A stretch of 39,972 nucleotides of DNA from a virus. A program made the translations under genes and the position numbers. The stretch is from positions 1-39,972 of the IMG/VR virus record IMGVR_UViG_3300005537_000041, one strand, 5' to 3'. A model generated the notes under the pieces. It ran no database searches and had not been told where the DNA came from. It worked only from the letters and a program-made list of their open reading frames with translations. This document shows positions 12,337-20,869 of the stretch, one piece after another (the stretch's first letter is position 1; the number at the start of each line of letters is the position of its first letter).

Positions 12337-14508
12337 GTGGCCGCTAAAACCATCGACTCCGACGTACAGCAGTGGATCAACGCCATTGCCGTGTATGAAC
12401 GCGAGTTCAAGAAATGGCAGGGCAGGGTCGAGAAGATCGTCAAGCGCTATCGGGATGAGGAGCGCAACAAAGACACGATGGAGTGTCGATTCAACATCCT
12501 TTGGTCGAACATCCGTGTCGCAAAGCCCGCAGTATTTTCACGCCTTCCGCGCCCCGATGTGAGCCGGCGCTTCAAGGATTCGGATCCCGTTGGGCGCGTA
12601 GCTGCATTGCTCCTCGAGCGTGCCCTGGAGTTCGAGATCGAGCATTATCCGGACTACCGGGCGACGATGAACTCCTGTGTCTTGGATCGCTTCCTTGGCG
12701 GCAGGGGGGTCTCGTGGGTTCGCTATGAGCCCCACATCTCCGCACAACCCGGTGATCTGAGCGAAGGCGTCCAAGTGAGCGAGGACACCGACGCCGAGGT
12801 GGACGAAACACTCGAGTATGAATCCGCGCCGACCGATTACGTCTACTGGAAAGACTTCGGCCACACGATCGCCCGGACGTGGGAGGAAGTAACCGGCGTC
12901 TGGCGCAAGGTCTACATGGACCGCGAGGCGCTGATCGAGCGTTTCAAGGAAGAAGGCGAGAAGATCCCGCTCGATACGACCCCCGAAGACAACAAGAGGA
13001 CGAGCGGCGGCGAGCAGAAATACGAAGCCCTGATCTACGAGATTTGGGACAAGAAAACGAAGCGGGCGCTCTGGCTTTCGAAGTCACTGGGCAAGTTCGT
13101 GGACGAAAAGCCCGATCCGCTGAAACTTGAAAACTTCTGGCCGTGTCCGCGCCCGCTCTTTGCGACCCTCACCAATGACAGCTTGGTCCCGGTCCCGGAT
13201 TACGCGCAATACCAGGATCAGGCGAACACGCTGGATCTCATTGCCGATCGCATCAATGGGCTGGTGAAGGCATTGCAAGTGAAGGGCGTCTATGACGATT
13301 CCTTCCCCGCACTTGCCAGACTCTTTACCGAGGGCGAGAACGGCACCCTCCTGCCCGTCAAGAACTGGGCTGCGTTTGCCGAGAAGCAAGGGCTTAGGGG
13401 CGCGATCGACCTTATAGACCTCACCGCGATCTTCAATGCCCTGAAAGAGCTTTACGCCGCTGCAGAGGTTCAAAAGAACCAGGTCTACGAAATCATGGGC
13501 CTTGCGGACATCATCCGCGGCTCGAGCGATCCCAATGAGACGGCGACCGCTCAGAAGATGAAGGGTAATTTCGGGTCCATGAGCTTGCGATCGATGCAGG
13601 CCGACGTTGCCCAGTTCGCCACCGAAATCCTCCAGATCAAGGCACAGATCATGTGCCAGCAGTTCCAACCCGAGACGCTGGCCGCGATTGGTGGGGCTTC
13701 GACGCTTTCGGACGAAGATCAGCAGCTTGTCCCGCAAGCCCTGCAGCTCCTGAAGTCCACGCCGCTTCGGGACTTCCGCATCGAGATAGAAGCCGATTCC
13801 ATGATCTACATGGACGAGCTTCAGGAAAAGCAGGACCGCATGGAGCTTGCCACCGCGCTCGGAAATTACCTGAAGGAGGCGATCCCAGCCGCTCAGTCCA
13901 TTCCGCAGATCGCTCCGCTTCTCCTTGAACTCCTGCGCTTCATTGTCTCCGGCTTCAAGGTCGGCAAGACCTTGGAGGGCGCGGTCGATCAGGCTGCGGA
14001 CGCCTTGAAGCAGGCGGCGGCGAATCCGCAGCAGAAGCCCGATCCCGAGATGGCGAAGGTTCAAGCCGAGGCTCAAGCGAAATCCCAAGAGCTCCAGCAG
14101 AAAGCTGCACAGGATCAGCAAGCCCTGCAAGCCAAAGCTGCCTACGACCAATTCAAGGCGAAGTTGGATGCTCAAGTTGCCCAGGCGCAGCAGGCGGCGC
14201 AGGCACGGCAGGCGATGCAGCAAAACCAAATGGAAGACGCGAGAGCGCAGCGCGAGGCGCAAATGAAGGCGGCAATCGATCAGCGCAAGGCCGAACTCGA
14301 TGCGCAATTCAAGGCCCAGGAATTGGACTTCGAGCGCTGGAAAGTGATGGAGGAGAACAAGACCAAGATCGCCGTCGCCGAGATCCAGGCGAAGACGACC
14401 CTCGCCGCCGCCGCTCTTTCGGCCGCAAAAGCCGAGGCCGAAGGCGGCGCGATCAAGGATCAGCCGCAGAAGACACAGGAGGCCCCAAATTCCAATGTAC
14501 CGGGCTAG
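12337..14508 (+). CDS. Portal protein, P22-like
   Basis: GTG start; no strong ribosome-binding site is seen. The 723-aa product is nearly the size of the P22 portal. The first 500 residues are a wing/stem region, with FNILWSNIRVAKPAVFSRLPRPDVSRR near the start and QVYEIMGLADIIRGSSDPNETATAQKMK, a typical portal stem element. The last 150 residues are a Gln/Ala/Lys-rich alpha-helical barrel (QAEAQAKSQELQQKAAQD and repeats), like the long P22 barrel. It forms the dodecameric DNA entry ring and headful sensor. Confidence 0.9.
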   Translation: MAAKTIDSDVQQWINAIAVYEREFKKWQGRVEKIVKRYRDEERNKDTMECRFNILWSNIRVAKPAVFSRLPRPDVSRRFKDSDPVGRVAALLLERALEFEIEHYPDYRATMNSCVLDRFLGGRGVSWVRYEPHISAQPGDLSEGVQVSEDTDAEVDETLEYESAPTDYVYWKDFGHTIARTWEEVTGVWRKVYMDREALIERFKEEGEKIPLDTTPEDNKRTSGGEQKYEALIYEIWDKKTKRALWLSKSLGKFVDEKPDPLKLENFWPCPRPLFATLTNDSLVPVPDYAQYQDQANTLDLIADRINGLVKALQVKGVYDDSFPALARLFTEGENGTLLPVKNWAAFAEKQGLRGAIDLIDLTAIFNALKELYAAAEVQKNQVYEIMGLADIIRGSSDPNETATAQKMKGNFGSMSLRSMQADVAQFATEILQIKAQIMCQQFQPETLAAIGGASTLSDEDQQLVPQALQLLKSTPLRDFRIEIEADSMIYMDELQEKQDRMELATALGNYLKEAIPAAQSIPQIAPLLLELLRFIVSGFKVGKTLEGAVDQAADALKQAAANPQQKPDPEMAKVQAEAQAKSQELQQKAAQDQQALQAKAAYDQFKAKLDAQVAQAQQAAQARQAMQQNQMEDARAQREAQMKAAIDQRKAELDAQFKAQELDFERWKVMEENKTKIAVAEIQAKTTLAAAALSAAKAEAEGGAIKDQPQKTQEAPNSNVPG

Positions 14509-14821
14509 GTGTGCCGTCTGTGAGAGCGAGGAGGACATCTTCCGTTCCTTCGCCCGCTATGACGACCTTCCCGAGTGCTGCGGGGAAAAGATGACGCGCG
14601 TGATCTGTCCCGCGATGGTCGCCAACGACATCCAACCTTATCGCTCGATGATCGATGGTTCGATCATTTCCAGCCGTTCGAGGCACCGCGAGCATCTTCG
14701 GGATCACAACTGCACCGAGATCGGAAACGAAACCAAGTATCTGCAGGCCAAGCCCCTTGCATCGCCACCGGGGCTCAAGGAAACGCTCATTCAGGTGGCG
14801 AATGAAAAGATAAGGAGTTAA
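14495..14821 (+). CDS. Small zinc-ribbon-type phage protein
   Basis: ATG at 14495 overlaps the end of the portal gene; AGGAGG lies upstream. The 108-aa product begins with CAVCESEED, followed by PECCGEKM, giving a C-x2-C...CC zinc-ribbon-like set similar to FmdB-type ribbons. A conserved-looking YRSMIDGSIISSRSRHREHLRDH follows, which recurs in small proteins beside podovirus portal genes. Role unknown. Confidence 0.7.
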   Translation: MYRARCAVCESEEDIFRSFARYDDLPECCGEKMTRVICPAMVANDIQPYRSMIDGSIISSRSRHREHLRDHNCTEIGNETKYLQAKPLASPPGLKETLIQVANEKIRS

Positions 14822-14823
14822 CC

Positions 14824-15204
14824 ATGGCTTATGCAAGGGAAGTGATGGGCGGTGGGTTTTCGGCGGGGCAAGCTCAGGCCCTCGGCGGTCAGGTGAATAG
14901 CTCGCTTGCCGCTGCGGGAAGTTCCCAGGCCGACGCTGCGCAACTCGTCTGCTCGCTCAACATCGTGACGGGCGCTGATGGCAGCAAGGGCGTGATTCTC
15001 CCCGCCGGCGTTCCTGGCGATGAGGCGCTCGTCTTCAACAACGCCGGTTCGACCCTCAAGGTTTACCCGCCCGTGGGTGCCGCGATTGCGGTTGTGGGGA
15101 CTGGACTTGGGACGGGCAATGCCGCGTTCTCTCAACTCACGTTCAAGTTCACGCAATACAACTGCGTGAGCTCTACGCAGTGGCTCGCTATGACCTCGGC
15201 TTAA
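14824..15204 (+). CDS. Head decoration-like protein, 126 aa
   Basis: AAGGAG precedes the ATG. The protein has a Gly/Ala-rich start and then VILPAGVPGDEALVFNNAGSTLKVYPP, GAAIAVVGTGLGTGNAAFS and FKFTQYNC, which look like a compact beta-sandwich. It lies directly before the scaffold and capsid genes, a common position for decoration or head-fibre proteins. The function is inferred from pattern and place. Confidence 0.65.
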   Translation: MAYAREVMGGGFSAGQAQALGGQVNSSLAAAGSSQADAAQLVCSLNIVTGADGSKGVILPAGVPGDEALVFNNAGSTLKVYPPVGAAIAVVGTGLGTGNAAFSQLTFKFTQYNCVSSTQWLAMTSA

Positions 15205-15214
15205 AGGAAAAGAC

Positions 15215-16192
15215 ATGGAAGAAACCGTCCAGCCGCAGACCACTCTGCGCGAAACTCTCGAAGCCAACGTAGAGCTCGCCGAAGCGGGAACACTCCCGAG
15301 CGCGGAGCAGCGGGCGCGAGACGATGCTGGGCGATTTGCGAAGAAGGAAGAAACGCCGGTCGTTCAGGAGGCTCCAAAGCCTTCGATCACGACTTGGCGC
15401 AAAGAATATCTCCCGTTGCAGGACAAGTTGGCCCAAGGCATTCCCCTCACGCCGGAGGAAGCCAAGAAACTCGCCGACTACAACATCCAGCGGGAGAACG
15501 ACTACAAAACGGGCGTCTCGACCTACAAGACCGAAGCCTCCAAAGCCGCTGAACTCTACGAAGCCATCAACCCTTTCATGGGGGAGCTTCAGAGCCGCGG
15601 CATGGCACCCGCTCAGTGGATTCGGGATTTAGGCCAAGCGCATTACGTGCTCGTGAAGGGCACGCCGGATCAGAAGTTGCAGCTCATCCAGACATTGGCC
15701 CGTCAGTACAACGTCCCGCTGGGCGCTCCCCAGCAGCCCAGTGGCGGCGTTCATCCGATCGTGGCGCAGCTCATGGAGAAGATTCAACAACTTGAATCTC
15801 AAGTGGGCGGCGTTGCGAACTGGAAGCAGCAAGCGGAATTGCAGGCGATTCAGCATGAGATTCAGAAAACGCAAGGGGATGCGCAGACCTATCCCCATTT
15901 CGACGCAGTCCGTGAAGACATGGCTCAACTCCTTGAGAAAGGTGCCGCGACGGATCTGCCCATGGCCTACAAGATGGCAGTGAGATTTCGTGACGATTTG
16001 TTCGAGGAGGAGGTAAACCGCCGCTCCCAACAAACCACGAAGACCAATGTCGTCCAGAAAGCCAGAGCCCAGGCTGTCAGTCCGAAATCTTCTACTCCTA
16101 GCGGACAGGTGACGACCAGCACGGCAAAGGACAGACGCTCCCAGCTCGAAGAAGCGTGGGAATCCCACGCAGGGCCGGGGGGTCGGGTTTGA
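15215..16192 (+). CDS. Scaffolding protein
   Basis: AAAGGAA precedes the ATG. The 325-aa product is charged, Gln/Glu/Lys-rich and largely helical, with long coiled segments (EKIQQLESQVGGVANWKQQAELQAIQHEIQK) and a basic C-terminal tail (AKDRRSQLEEAWESH), the usual plan of P22-like scaffolds, whose C-terminus binds coat. It is encoded just upstream of the major capsid gene. Sequence identity between scaffolds is low, so the assignment is by form and synteny. Confidence 0.85.
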   Translation: MEETVQPQTTLRETLEANVELAEAGTLPSAEQRARDDAGRFAKKEETPVVQEAPKPSITTWRKEYLPLQDKLAQGIPLTPEEAKKLADYNIQRENDYKTGVSTYKTEASKAAELYEAINPFMGELQSRGMAPAQWIRDLGQAHYVLVKGTPDQKLQLIQTLARQYNVPLGAPQQPSGGVHPIVAQLMEKIQQLESQVGGVANWKQQAELQAIQHEIQKTQGDAQTYPHFDAVREDMAQLLEKGAATDLPMAYKMAVRFRDDLFEEEVNRRSQQTTKTNVVQKARAQAVSPKSSTPSGQVTTSTAKDRRSQLEEAWESHAGPGGRV

Positions 16193-16215
16193 CACCTATC
16201 TAGGAGACCTCTTTC

Positions 16216-17217
16216 ATGGCAATCCCCAACAGTTCGGTGACGGACATCATCGCCACGACGATTCAAAGTCGTTCTGGCGTGCTGGCCGATAACCTGGAGA
16301 ACAACAACGCGCTCCTGCGACAACTGAGGAAGAAAGGCAACGTCCGCCCCGTGTCCGGCGGTAACGTGATCCTCGAGGAGCTGATGTACAACGACACGAC
16401 CACCAACAACGTGAATAGCTACTCGGGATATGAGTTCCTGAACGTCTCCCCGGATAGCCCTATCACCGCGGCGCAATTCAGCTTCACCCAGTACGCGGCG
16501 GCGGTCACGATGTCGGGCCTCGAGATGCTGCAGAACTCCGGCAAGGAACAGATCATCGACCTGCTGGATGGCCGCATGAAGGTTTCCGAAACCCGGATCC
16601 TCAACCGCATTGCGGCGGACATCTACCTGGATGGCACGGGTAACGGGGGCAAGAACATCACGGGCCTTGCGGCCGCGGTTCCCGACACCCCGAGCAGCGG
16701 AACCTATGGCGGGATTGATCGCGGGACGTGGACGTTCTGGCGCTCCTCGAAGTACTCGGGTGTCACGGATGGGGGCGCGGCTGTTTCGAGCGCGAACATC
16801 CAGCAGTACATGACGAACCTTGCCCTGAAGCTCGTCCGCGGCAATGATCGCCCGGACCTGTTCGTGGCCGACAACAACTACTTCAGTTTCTACGTGCAAA
16901 GCCTGCAGGCCATCCAGCGCGTCAATTCGGATGGGGACGGTTCTGCGGGTGCCGGCTTCGCCAAGCTGAAATTCTATGGCGGCGGCATGTCGGCGGACGT
17001 GGTGCTGGATGGTGGTATCGGCTCGAATGCGACCGCGAACCACATGTGGGCGCTCAACACCGATTACATCTTCTTCCGCCCCCACAAGGATCGGAACTTC
17101 GTGCCCATCGGTGGAGAACGCCAAGCGATCAACCAAGACGCCATCGTGAAGCTCTACGGATGGGCCGGCAACCTCACGACCTCTGGAAGCGAGTTCCAGG
17201 GCGTCCTGATCGCGTAA
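16216..17217 (+). CDS. Major capsid protein
   Basis: The 333-aa product follows the scaffold gene and has a coat-like pattern: DIIATTIQSRSGVLADNLENNNALLRQL, ILEELMYN, PITAAQFSFTQYAAAVTMSGLEMLQNSG and RILNRIAADIYLDG. The C-terminal part contains FVADNNYFSFYVQSLQAIQRVNSDG and ends in a Gly/Ala/Ser tail. It would form the HK97-fold shell. GGAGA precedes the ATG. The size and order beside scaffold and portal support the call strongly. Confidence 0.9.
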   Translation: MAIPNSSVTDIIATTIQSRSGVLADNLENNNALLRQLRKKGNVRPVSGGNVILEELMYNDTTTNNVNSYSGYEFLNVSPDSPITAAQFSFTQYAAAVTMSGLEMLQNSGKEQIIDLLDGRMKVSETRILNRIAADIYLDGTGNGGKNITGLAAAVPDTPSSGTYGGIDRGTWTFWRSSKYSGVTDGGAAVSSANIQQYMTNLALKLVRGNDRPDLFVADNNYFSFYVQSLQAIQRVNSDGDGSAGAGFAKLKFYGGGMSADVVLDGGIGSNATANHMWALNTDYIFFRPHKDRNFVPIGGERQAINQDAIVKLYGWAGNLTTSGSEFQGVLIA

Positions 17218-17226
17218 GGAGAAACC

Positions 17227-17757
17227 ATGTCCAACTACATCATCAGCAATCCCATTGCCGGCATCCTGCCCATCACGGGCACCGATTCCGGGGTCACTCA
17301 GGCCAACGCTTCGTCCGCGGCCCCCAGCCCCCCGATGTATCCGGGGATGGTCGTCCGCGCGACGGATGCGACCTTGGGTTCCGGTGAGTTCATCCTTCTG
17401 GCAGGTGTTGCCTCGACTGCCGTGGGCTCCGTGGTGACTTACAACACCGCGAGCTTCACGACCGCCCTGGCTCCAGTGGGAGCGAACAAGCCGCAGCCGA
17501 TCGCCATCGCCATGGTCGCCAATACCAGTTCCTCGAAGTGGAGCTGGTATCAGATCAGCGGGACGGCGGTTGCGAAGAAGACCTCGGCGCTGGCGCTCGG
17601 CTCCAATGCGGCGGTGGGTGTGCTTACCACGGGCCTCATTGCGGCCACGGCGACGGGCAAGGAAGTGCAGGGCGCTCTTACGGCCGCGAAGGCCACGACG
17701 CCCACGACGGTCACTCTCATCATCAACCGTCCGCACATGCAGGGCCGCATCACTTGA
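17227..17757 (+). CDS. Capsid-associated (decoration-type) protein, 176 aa
   Basis: A GGAGA ribosome-binding site precedes the ATG. The product is Ala/Thr/Gly/Ser-rich and beta-strand-like, with GSGEFILLAGVASTAVGSVVTYN and TTVTLIINRPHMQGR. It follows the major capsid gene, where many podoviruses place small head proteins. No enzymatic motif is seen. The last codons overlap the extended frame of the next gene. Confidence 0.7.
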   Translation: MSNYIISNPIAGILPITGTDSGVTQANASSAAPSPPMYPGMVVRATDATLGSGEFILLAGVASTAVGSVVTYNTASFTTALAPVGANKPQPIAIAMVANTSSSKWSWYQISGTAVAKKTSALALGSNAAVGVLTTGLIAATATGKEVQGALTAAKATTPTTVTLIINRPHMQGRIT

Positions 17758-17846
17758 AAACGGAATGGGTCCATTGGAACCCCGGAGCGAGTGAACCGCT
17801 CCGGGTTTCCCTTGATGTCGAGTGCAATACCTCGACGGAGAGAATC

Positions 17847-19079
17847 ATGGACAACATCCGCGTCAATTCTGCGGGACGCAAAGGATGGCAGAAGCTCGAA
17901 GAAGCACATGAGCGGATCGCCATCCTGTGCGGCTCGGGGCCGAGTCTTGCCGATACCCTGGGAGAAATCCAAGCCATCGATGGCGATGTCTTCGCCTTGA
18001 ATGGTGCCGGGAAATTCCTGTTCGGAAAGGGCATTACCCCGGAGTACCAAGTCATTCTCGATGCCCAAAGGGAAACCGCCGACCTCATCGGGCCGGCGAA
18101 GCAATATCTCTTTGCCTCCCAGGTGGATCCCGAGTGCTTCAAGCGGATTCCGAGCGCGAAGCTCTGGCACGCCACCCATGGGGAGATTGCTCCGGAATTT
18201 CCCGAGTATGAAGACGACTATTGCATGGTCGGTGGAGCGGTTACGGTCGGAAATGCTGCGCTCCTCCTCGCCTATGTGATGGGTTATCGCACCATCCACT
18301 GCTTTGGGTACGACTCCTCGCACCGCGGGGCCGCGGGGCATGCGTTCAAGCAGAGCATGAATGACGGCGACCCCCTCACGATCGTGGAGTTCAACGGCAA
18401 GGAATATACAGCCTCACTCACGATGCGGCTCCAAGCCCAATACTTCCCGAGCAGGGCGCGGGCTTTGATGGATGCGGGTTGCAAGATTTCGGTCCATGGC
18501 TCCGGCCTTCTTCCCGACATGTTCAACACGAAGCTCTCGGAGAAGGAGAAGTACCGCGCGATGTGGAAGGAAGATCAATACCGCATCGTGTCTCCGGGGG
18601 AATCGGTCGCCAATACCTTCGTGGAGGTTTGCGGAATCGATGCCGGCCACATGGTGATCGATTTCGGCTGCGGAACCGGGAGAGGGGGCCAGAGAGTCCG
18701 CGACATGACCGGAGCTCGCATGCGGCTTGTGGACTTCGCGGAGAACTGCCTGGACCGTGATGTCGATCTTCCTCTCACCATATGCGACCTTACCAAGCCC
18801 ATGGGGCTGCGTGCGGAGTATGGGTTTTGCGCCGATGTGATGGAGCACATTCCGCCGCAGGACGTTCGTTCGGTCCTCGAAAATATCTTCGCTTGCACGC
18901 CGAAGGCCTTCTTCCAGATCAGCCTCGAGCCCGATTCCATGGGCTCCCTCATCGGCAGGCAACTTCACCTTTCCGTCTTTCCCTATGCGTGGTGGGCGGA
19001 TCAATTTCGCTCGTTCGGGAAGATTCTTTGGTCCGAAAACCGGGGCGCATCTGCCCTTTTCTATGTGGAGAAAACATGA
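17847..19079 (+). CDS. MptE/DUF115-like domain fused to a SAM methyltransferase
   Basis: ATG at 17847 follows GGAGAGAATC; an alternative in-frame TTG at 17754, overlapping the previous stop, would add 31 residues that also look coding. The N-terminal part has ILCGSGPSLADTLGEI, then ITPEYQVILDAQRETADLI and MVGGAVTVGNAALLLAYVMGY with a HCFGYDSSHRG loop, the pattern of the DUF115/6-HMPDK (MptE-like) fold. The C-terminal part holds a class I methyltransferase motif I (DFGCGTGRGG) and EHIPPQDV. The two-domain product is unusual inside a head-gene cluster. Substrate unknown. Confidence 0.75.
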   Translation: MDNIRVNSAGRKGWQKLEEAHERIAILCGSGPSLADTLGEIQAIDGDVFALNGAGKFLFGKGITPEYQVILDAQRETADLIGPAKQYLFASQVDPECFKRIPSAKLWHATHGEIAPEFPEYEDDYCMVGGAVTVGNAALLLAYVMGYRTIHCFGYDSSHRGAAGHAFKQSMNDGDPLTIVEFNGKEYTASLTMRLQAQYFPSRARALMDAGCKISVHGSGLLPDMFNTKLSEKEKYRAMWKEDQYRIVSPGESVANTFVEVCGIDAGHMVIDFGCGTGRGGQRVRDMTGARMRLVDFAENCLDRDVDLPLTICDLTKPMGLRAEYGFCADVMEHIPPQDVRSVLENIFACTPKAFFQISLEPDSMGSLIGRQLHLSVFPYAWWADQFRSFGKILWSENRGASALFYVEKT

Positions 19080-19264
19080 CTTCCGATGAAGTGAAGATGC
19101 TTGCCATGGCGTTCGCAAAGGCCGATCAGCCGGACAACTCCGATCACGTCGAAAAGTACGCGGCGCTGGTGGTGAAGTACTTCGAGGAGCAGCAGCCCGT
19201 GTTTGCGCCGATTGTCGAGCCGGAGCCTGTTATCGAGCCCGCCCCCGTCGATCCCGCTTCCTGA
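19076..19264 (+). CDS. Small acidic 62-aa protein with Pro-Glu repeats
   Basis: ATG overlaps the stop of the methyltransferase gene. The C-terminal third is a Pro/Glu/Val run (VEPEPVIEPAPVDP), probably extended and exposed. The N-terminal half is a helix (KMLAMAFAKAD...VEKYAALVVKYFEEQQ). No function is recognised. Confidence 0.6.
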   Translation: MTSDEVKMLAMAFAKADQPDNSDHVEKYAALVVKYFEEQQPVFAPIVEPEPVIEPAPVDPAS

Positions 19265-19298
19265 AAACTCCCGACCTTTAATCCCTTAAAGGAAAGCC

Positions 19299-19973
19299 AT
19301 GGCCTCATCGCTTCTTGCCTCTGACCTGAATAACCCGGATTTTGCCGGCCCCGTCAATCCCGACAGTCGCCTGGCAGTTCGCTTCTTCAAGGAGGCGCTG
19401 CAGAACAACTTTCTCTCCGAGAAAGAGGGAAGGCCCATCTTCCAGGACGTGGACATGGTGCAGATCATGGTCCCAGGAGATGCCACGAGCATCGTGGTAA
19501 CGCCGGTTCGAGAGGATCACAAGCAGCGCTTCCCGCTGCAGTGGGCGCATTACGTGAACACCCACGGCTCGGACACTCGGGAAGTCGGAACCCCGCTTTC
19601 CCAGTGGCCGCGCCTCAGTCAGTCACAGGTCGAAGAACTGCGAGCGCTCAAGATTTACACCGTCGAGAACGTCGCCGGCATGACGGACGCGAACCTGCAG
19701 CGCATCGGAATGATCGCTGGCATGGGGCCACATGCCCTCCGGGATCATGCAATCCGGTTCCTGGCACTTGCCAAGGAGGATGCAGTTACGCAAGCGGCCG
19801 AGGATCGCGCGAAGGCCCTGGAAGAAGAAAACAAGAAGATCCGCGAGGACACGGAGAAGGCTTTGGCGGAGATGCGCGCTCAAATCGAAGCCGTTACCCA
19901 GGCGCGCATTGCGGAGTCCAAGCCGAAGCGCAAGTACACGAAGAAGACTAAAGAAGGGGTCGCGCCCGAATGA
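19299..19973 (+). CDS. Virion-associated protein with coiled coil, 224 aa
   Basis: AAAGGAA precedes the ATG. The first 110 residues are a compact domain (FLSEKEGRPIFQDVDMVQIMVPGD and HKQRFPLQWAHYV). A GLADANLQRI-type helix-hairpin-helix-like stretch follows (ENVAGMTDANLQRIGMIAGMGP), and the last 70 residues are a charged coiled coil ending in a Lys-rich tail. Similar proteins sit downstream of podovirus capsid genes. The precise role is unknown. Confidence 0.7.
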   Translation: MASSLLASDLNNPDFAGPVNPDSRLAVRFFKEALQNNFLSEKEGRPIFQDVDMVQIMVPGDATSIVVTPVREDHKQRFPLQWAHYVNTHGSDTREVGTPLSQWPRLSQSQVEELRALKIYTVENVAGMTDANLQRIGMIAGMGPHALRDHAIRFLALAKEDAVTQAAEDRAKALEEENKKIREDTEKALAEMRAQIEAVTQARIAESKPKRKYTKKTKEGVAPE

Positions 19974-20869
19974 CCACGATGCTTCAGCTCGTCCAGCAAG
20001 CCACGGGCGAGATGGGGCTTGCTGTGCCTGCGAGCGTGGCGGGCAATTCTTCAACGGACGTGATTCAGCAACTCGCGCTCCTCAATGCCGTGGGCTATGA
20101 GGTGTCGCGGGAATTTCCGTGGGAGGCGTTGAACAAGCAATACATCTTCACGACGACCTCGACAACCTTGGTCGGAGATACGGCCGCAGGATCTTCTACG
20201 GTCAGCAACATCGTATCTACCGCGGGCATCGACTCGAACTATCAAATCTCGGGCGTCGGGATCAACAACGGCACTTTCATCACAGCAGTGCCGAGCGGAT
20301 CGACGCTCACCCTTTCCCAGCCGGCAACTGGAACTGCTACGGGAACGACCTTCACCCTGGCGAAGGTCAAGTATGCGATGCCCTCGGACTATGACCGGCA
20401 GATCGATCGCACCCACTGGGACAAGACCAAGCACTGGGAAATGCTGGGGCCTGAGACGGCCCAGCAATGGGAATGGCTGATCTCGGGGTATATCTCGACC
20501 GGCCCGCGGATTCGCTATCGCATCTTCGGCTCGAAACTGCAGATTTGGCCCATGGTGACGACTGGCGATGTATTGGGATTCGAGTACATCGCCAATAGCT
20601 GGGCTGCGGATACCACGGGAGCAGCGAAGACCTCCCTCACGGTCGATACGGATACGTGCATCTTCCCCGACCGCTTGATGGTGTTGGGGCTGAAGAAGAA
20701 GTATTTCGAGATCAAGGGATTCGCCCCCGTCTTCGATAGGGACTACCAGAAGGAACTCGACATCGCCAAGGCGAACGATGCCGGTTCGCCCACGCTCTCC
20801 CTCGCGCCGAAAGTTTCCAACGTCCTCATCAACTGGACGCAGATCCCTGACAGCGGGTACGGCTCATGA
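19970..20869 (+). CDS. Head-tail adaptor / tail tube-type protein
   Basis: ATG overlaps the previous stop. The 299-aa product begins MLQLVQQATGEMGL and has the helical plus beta plan of podovirus adaptor/tail-tube A proteins: ALLNAVGYEVSREFPW, then a beta insertion rich in Thr/Gly, VKYAMPSDYDR and FEYIANSWA. P22 gp4 and T7 gp11 bind the portal in this way. Assignment by order and pattern; sequence identity not assessed. Confidence 0.75.
   Translation: MTTMLQLVQQATGEMGLAVPASVAGNSSTDVIQQLALLNAVGYEVSREFPWEALNKQYIFTTTSTTLVGDTAAGSSTVSNIVSTAGIDSNYQISGVGINNGTFITAVPSGSTLTLSQPATGTATGTTFTLAKVKYAMPSDYDRQIDRTHWDKTKHWEMLGPETAQQWEWLISGYISTGPRIRYRIFGSKLQIWPMVTTGDVLGFEYIANSWAADTTGAAKTSLTVDTDTCIFPDRLMVLGLKKKYFEIKGFAPVFDRDYQKELDIAKANDAGSPTLSLAPKVSNVLINWTQIPDSGYGS

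Noticed and set aside
13084-14538. Long Leu/Arg-rich minus-strand open frame of 484 codons
   Set aside because: It is antisense to the portal barrel; its composition mirrors the Gln/Ala/Lys codons of the sense strand, with no domain and no signals.
15967-17736. 589-codon minus-strand open frame
   Set aside because: It covers scaffold, capsid and decoration genes in antisense; Arg/Gly/His-rich composition is typical of shadow frames in GC-rich DNA.
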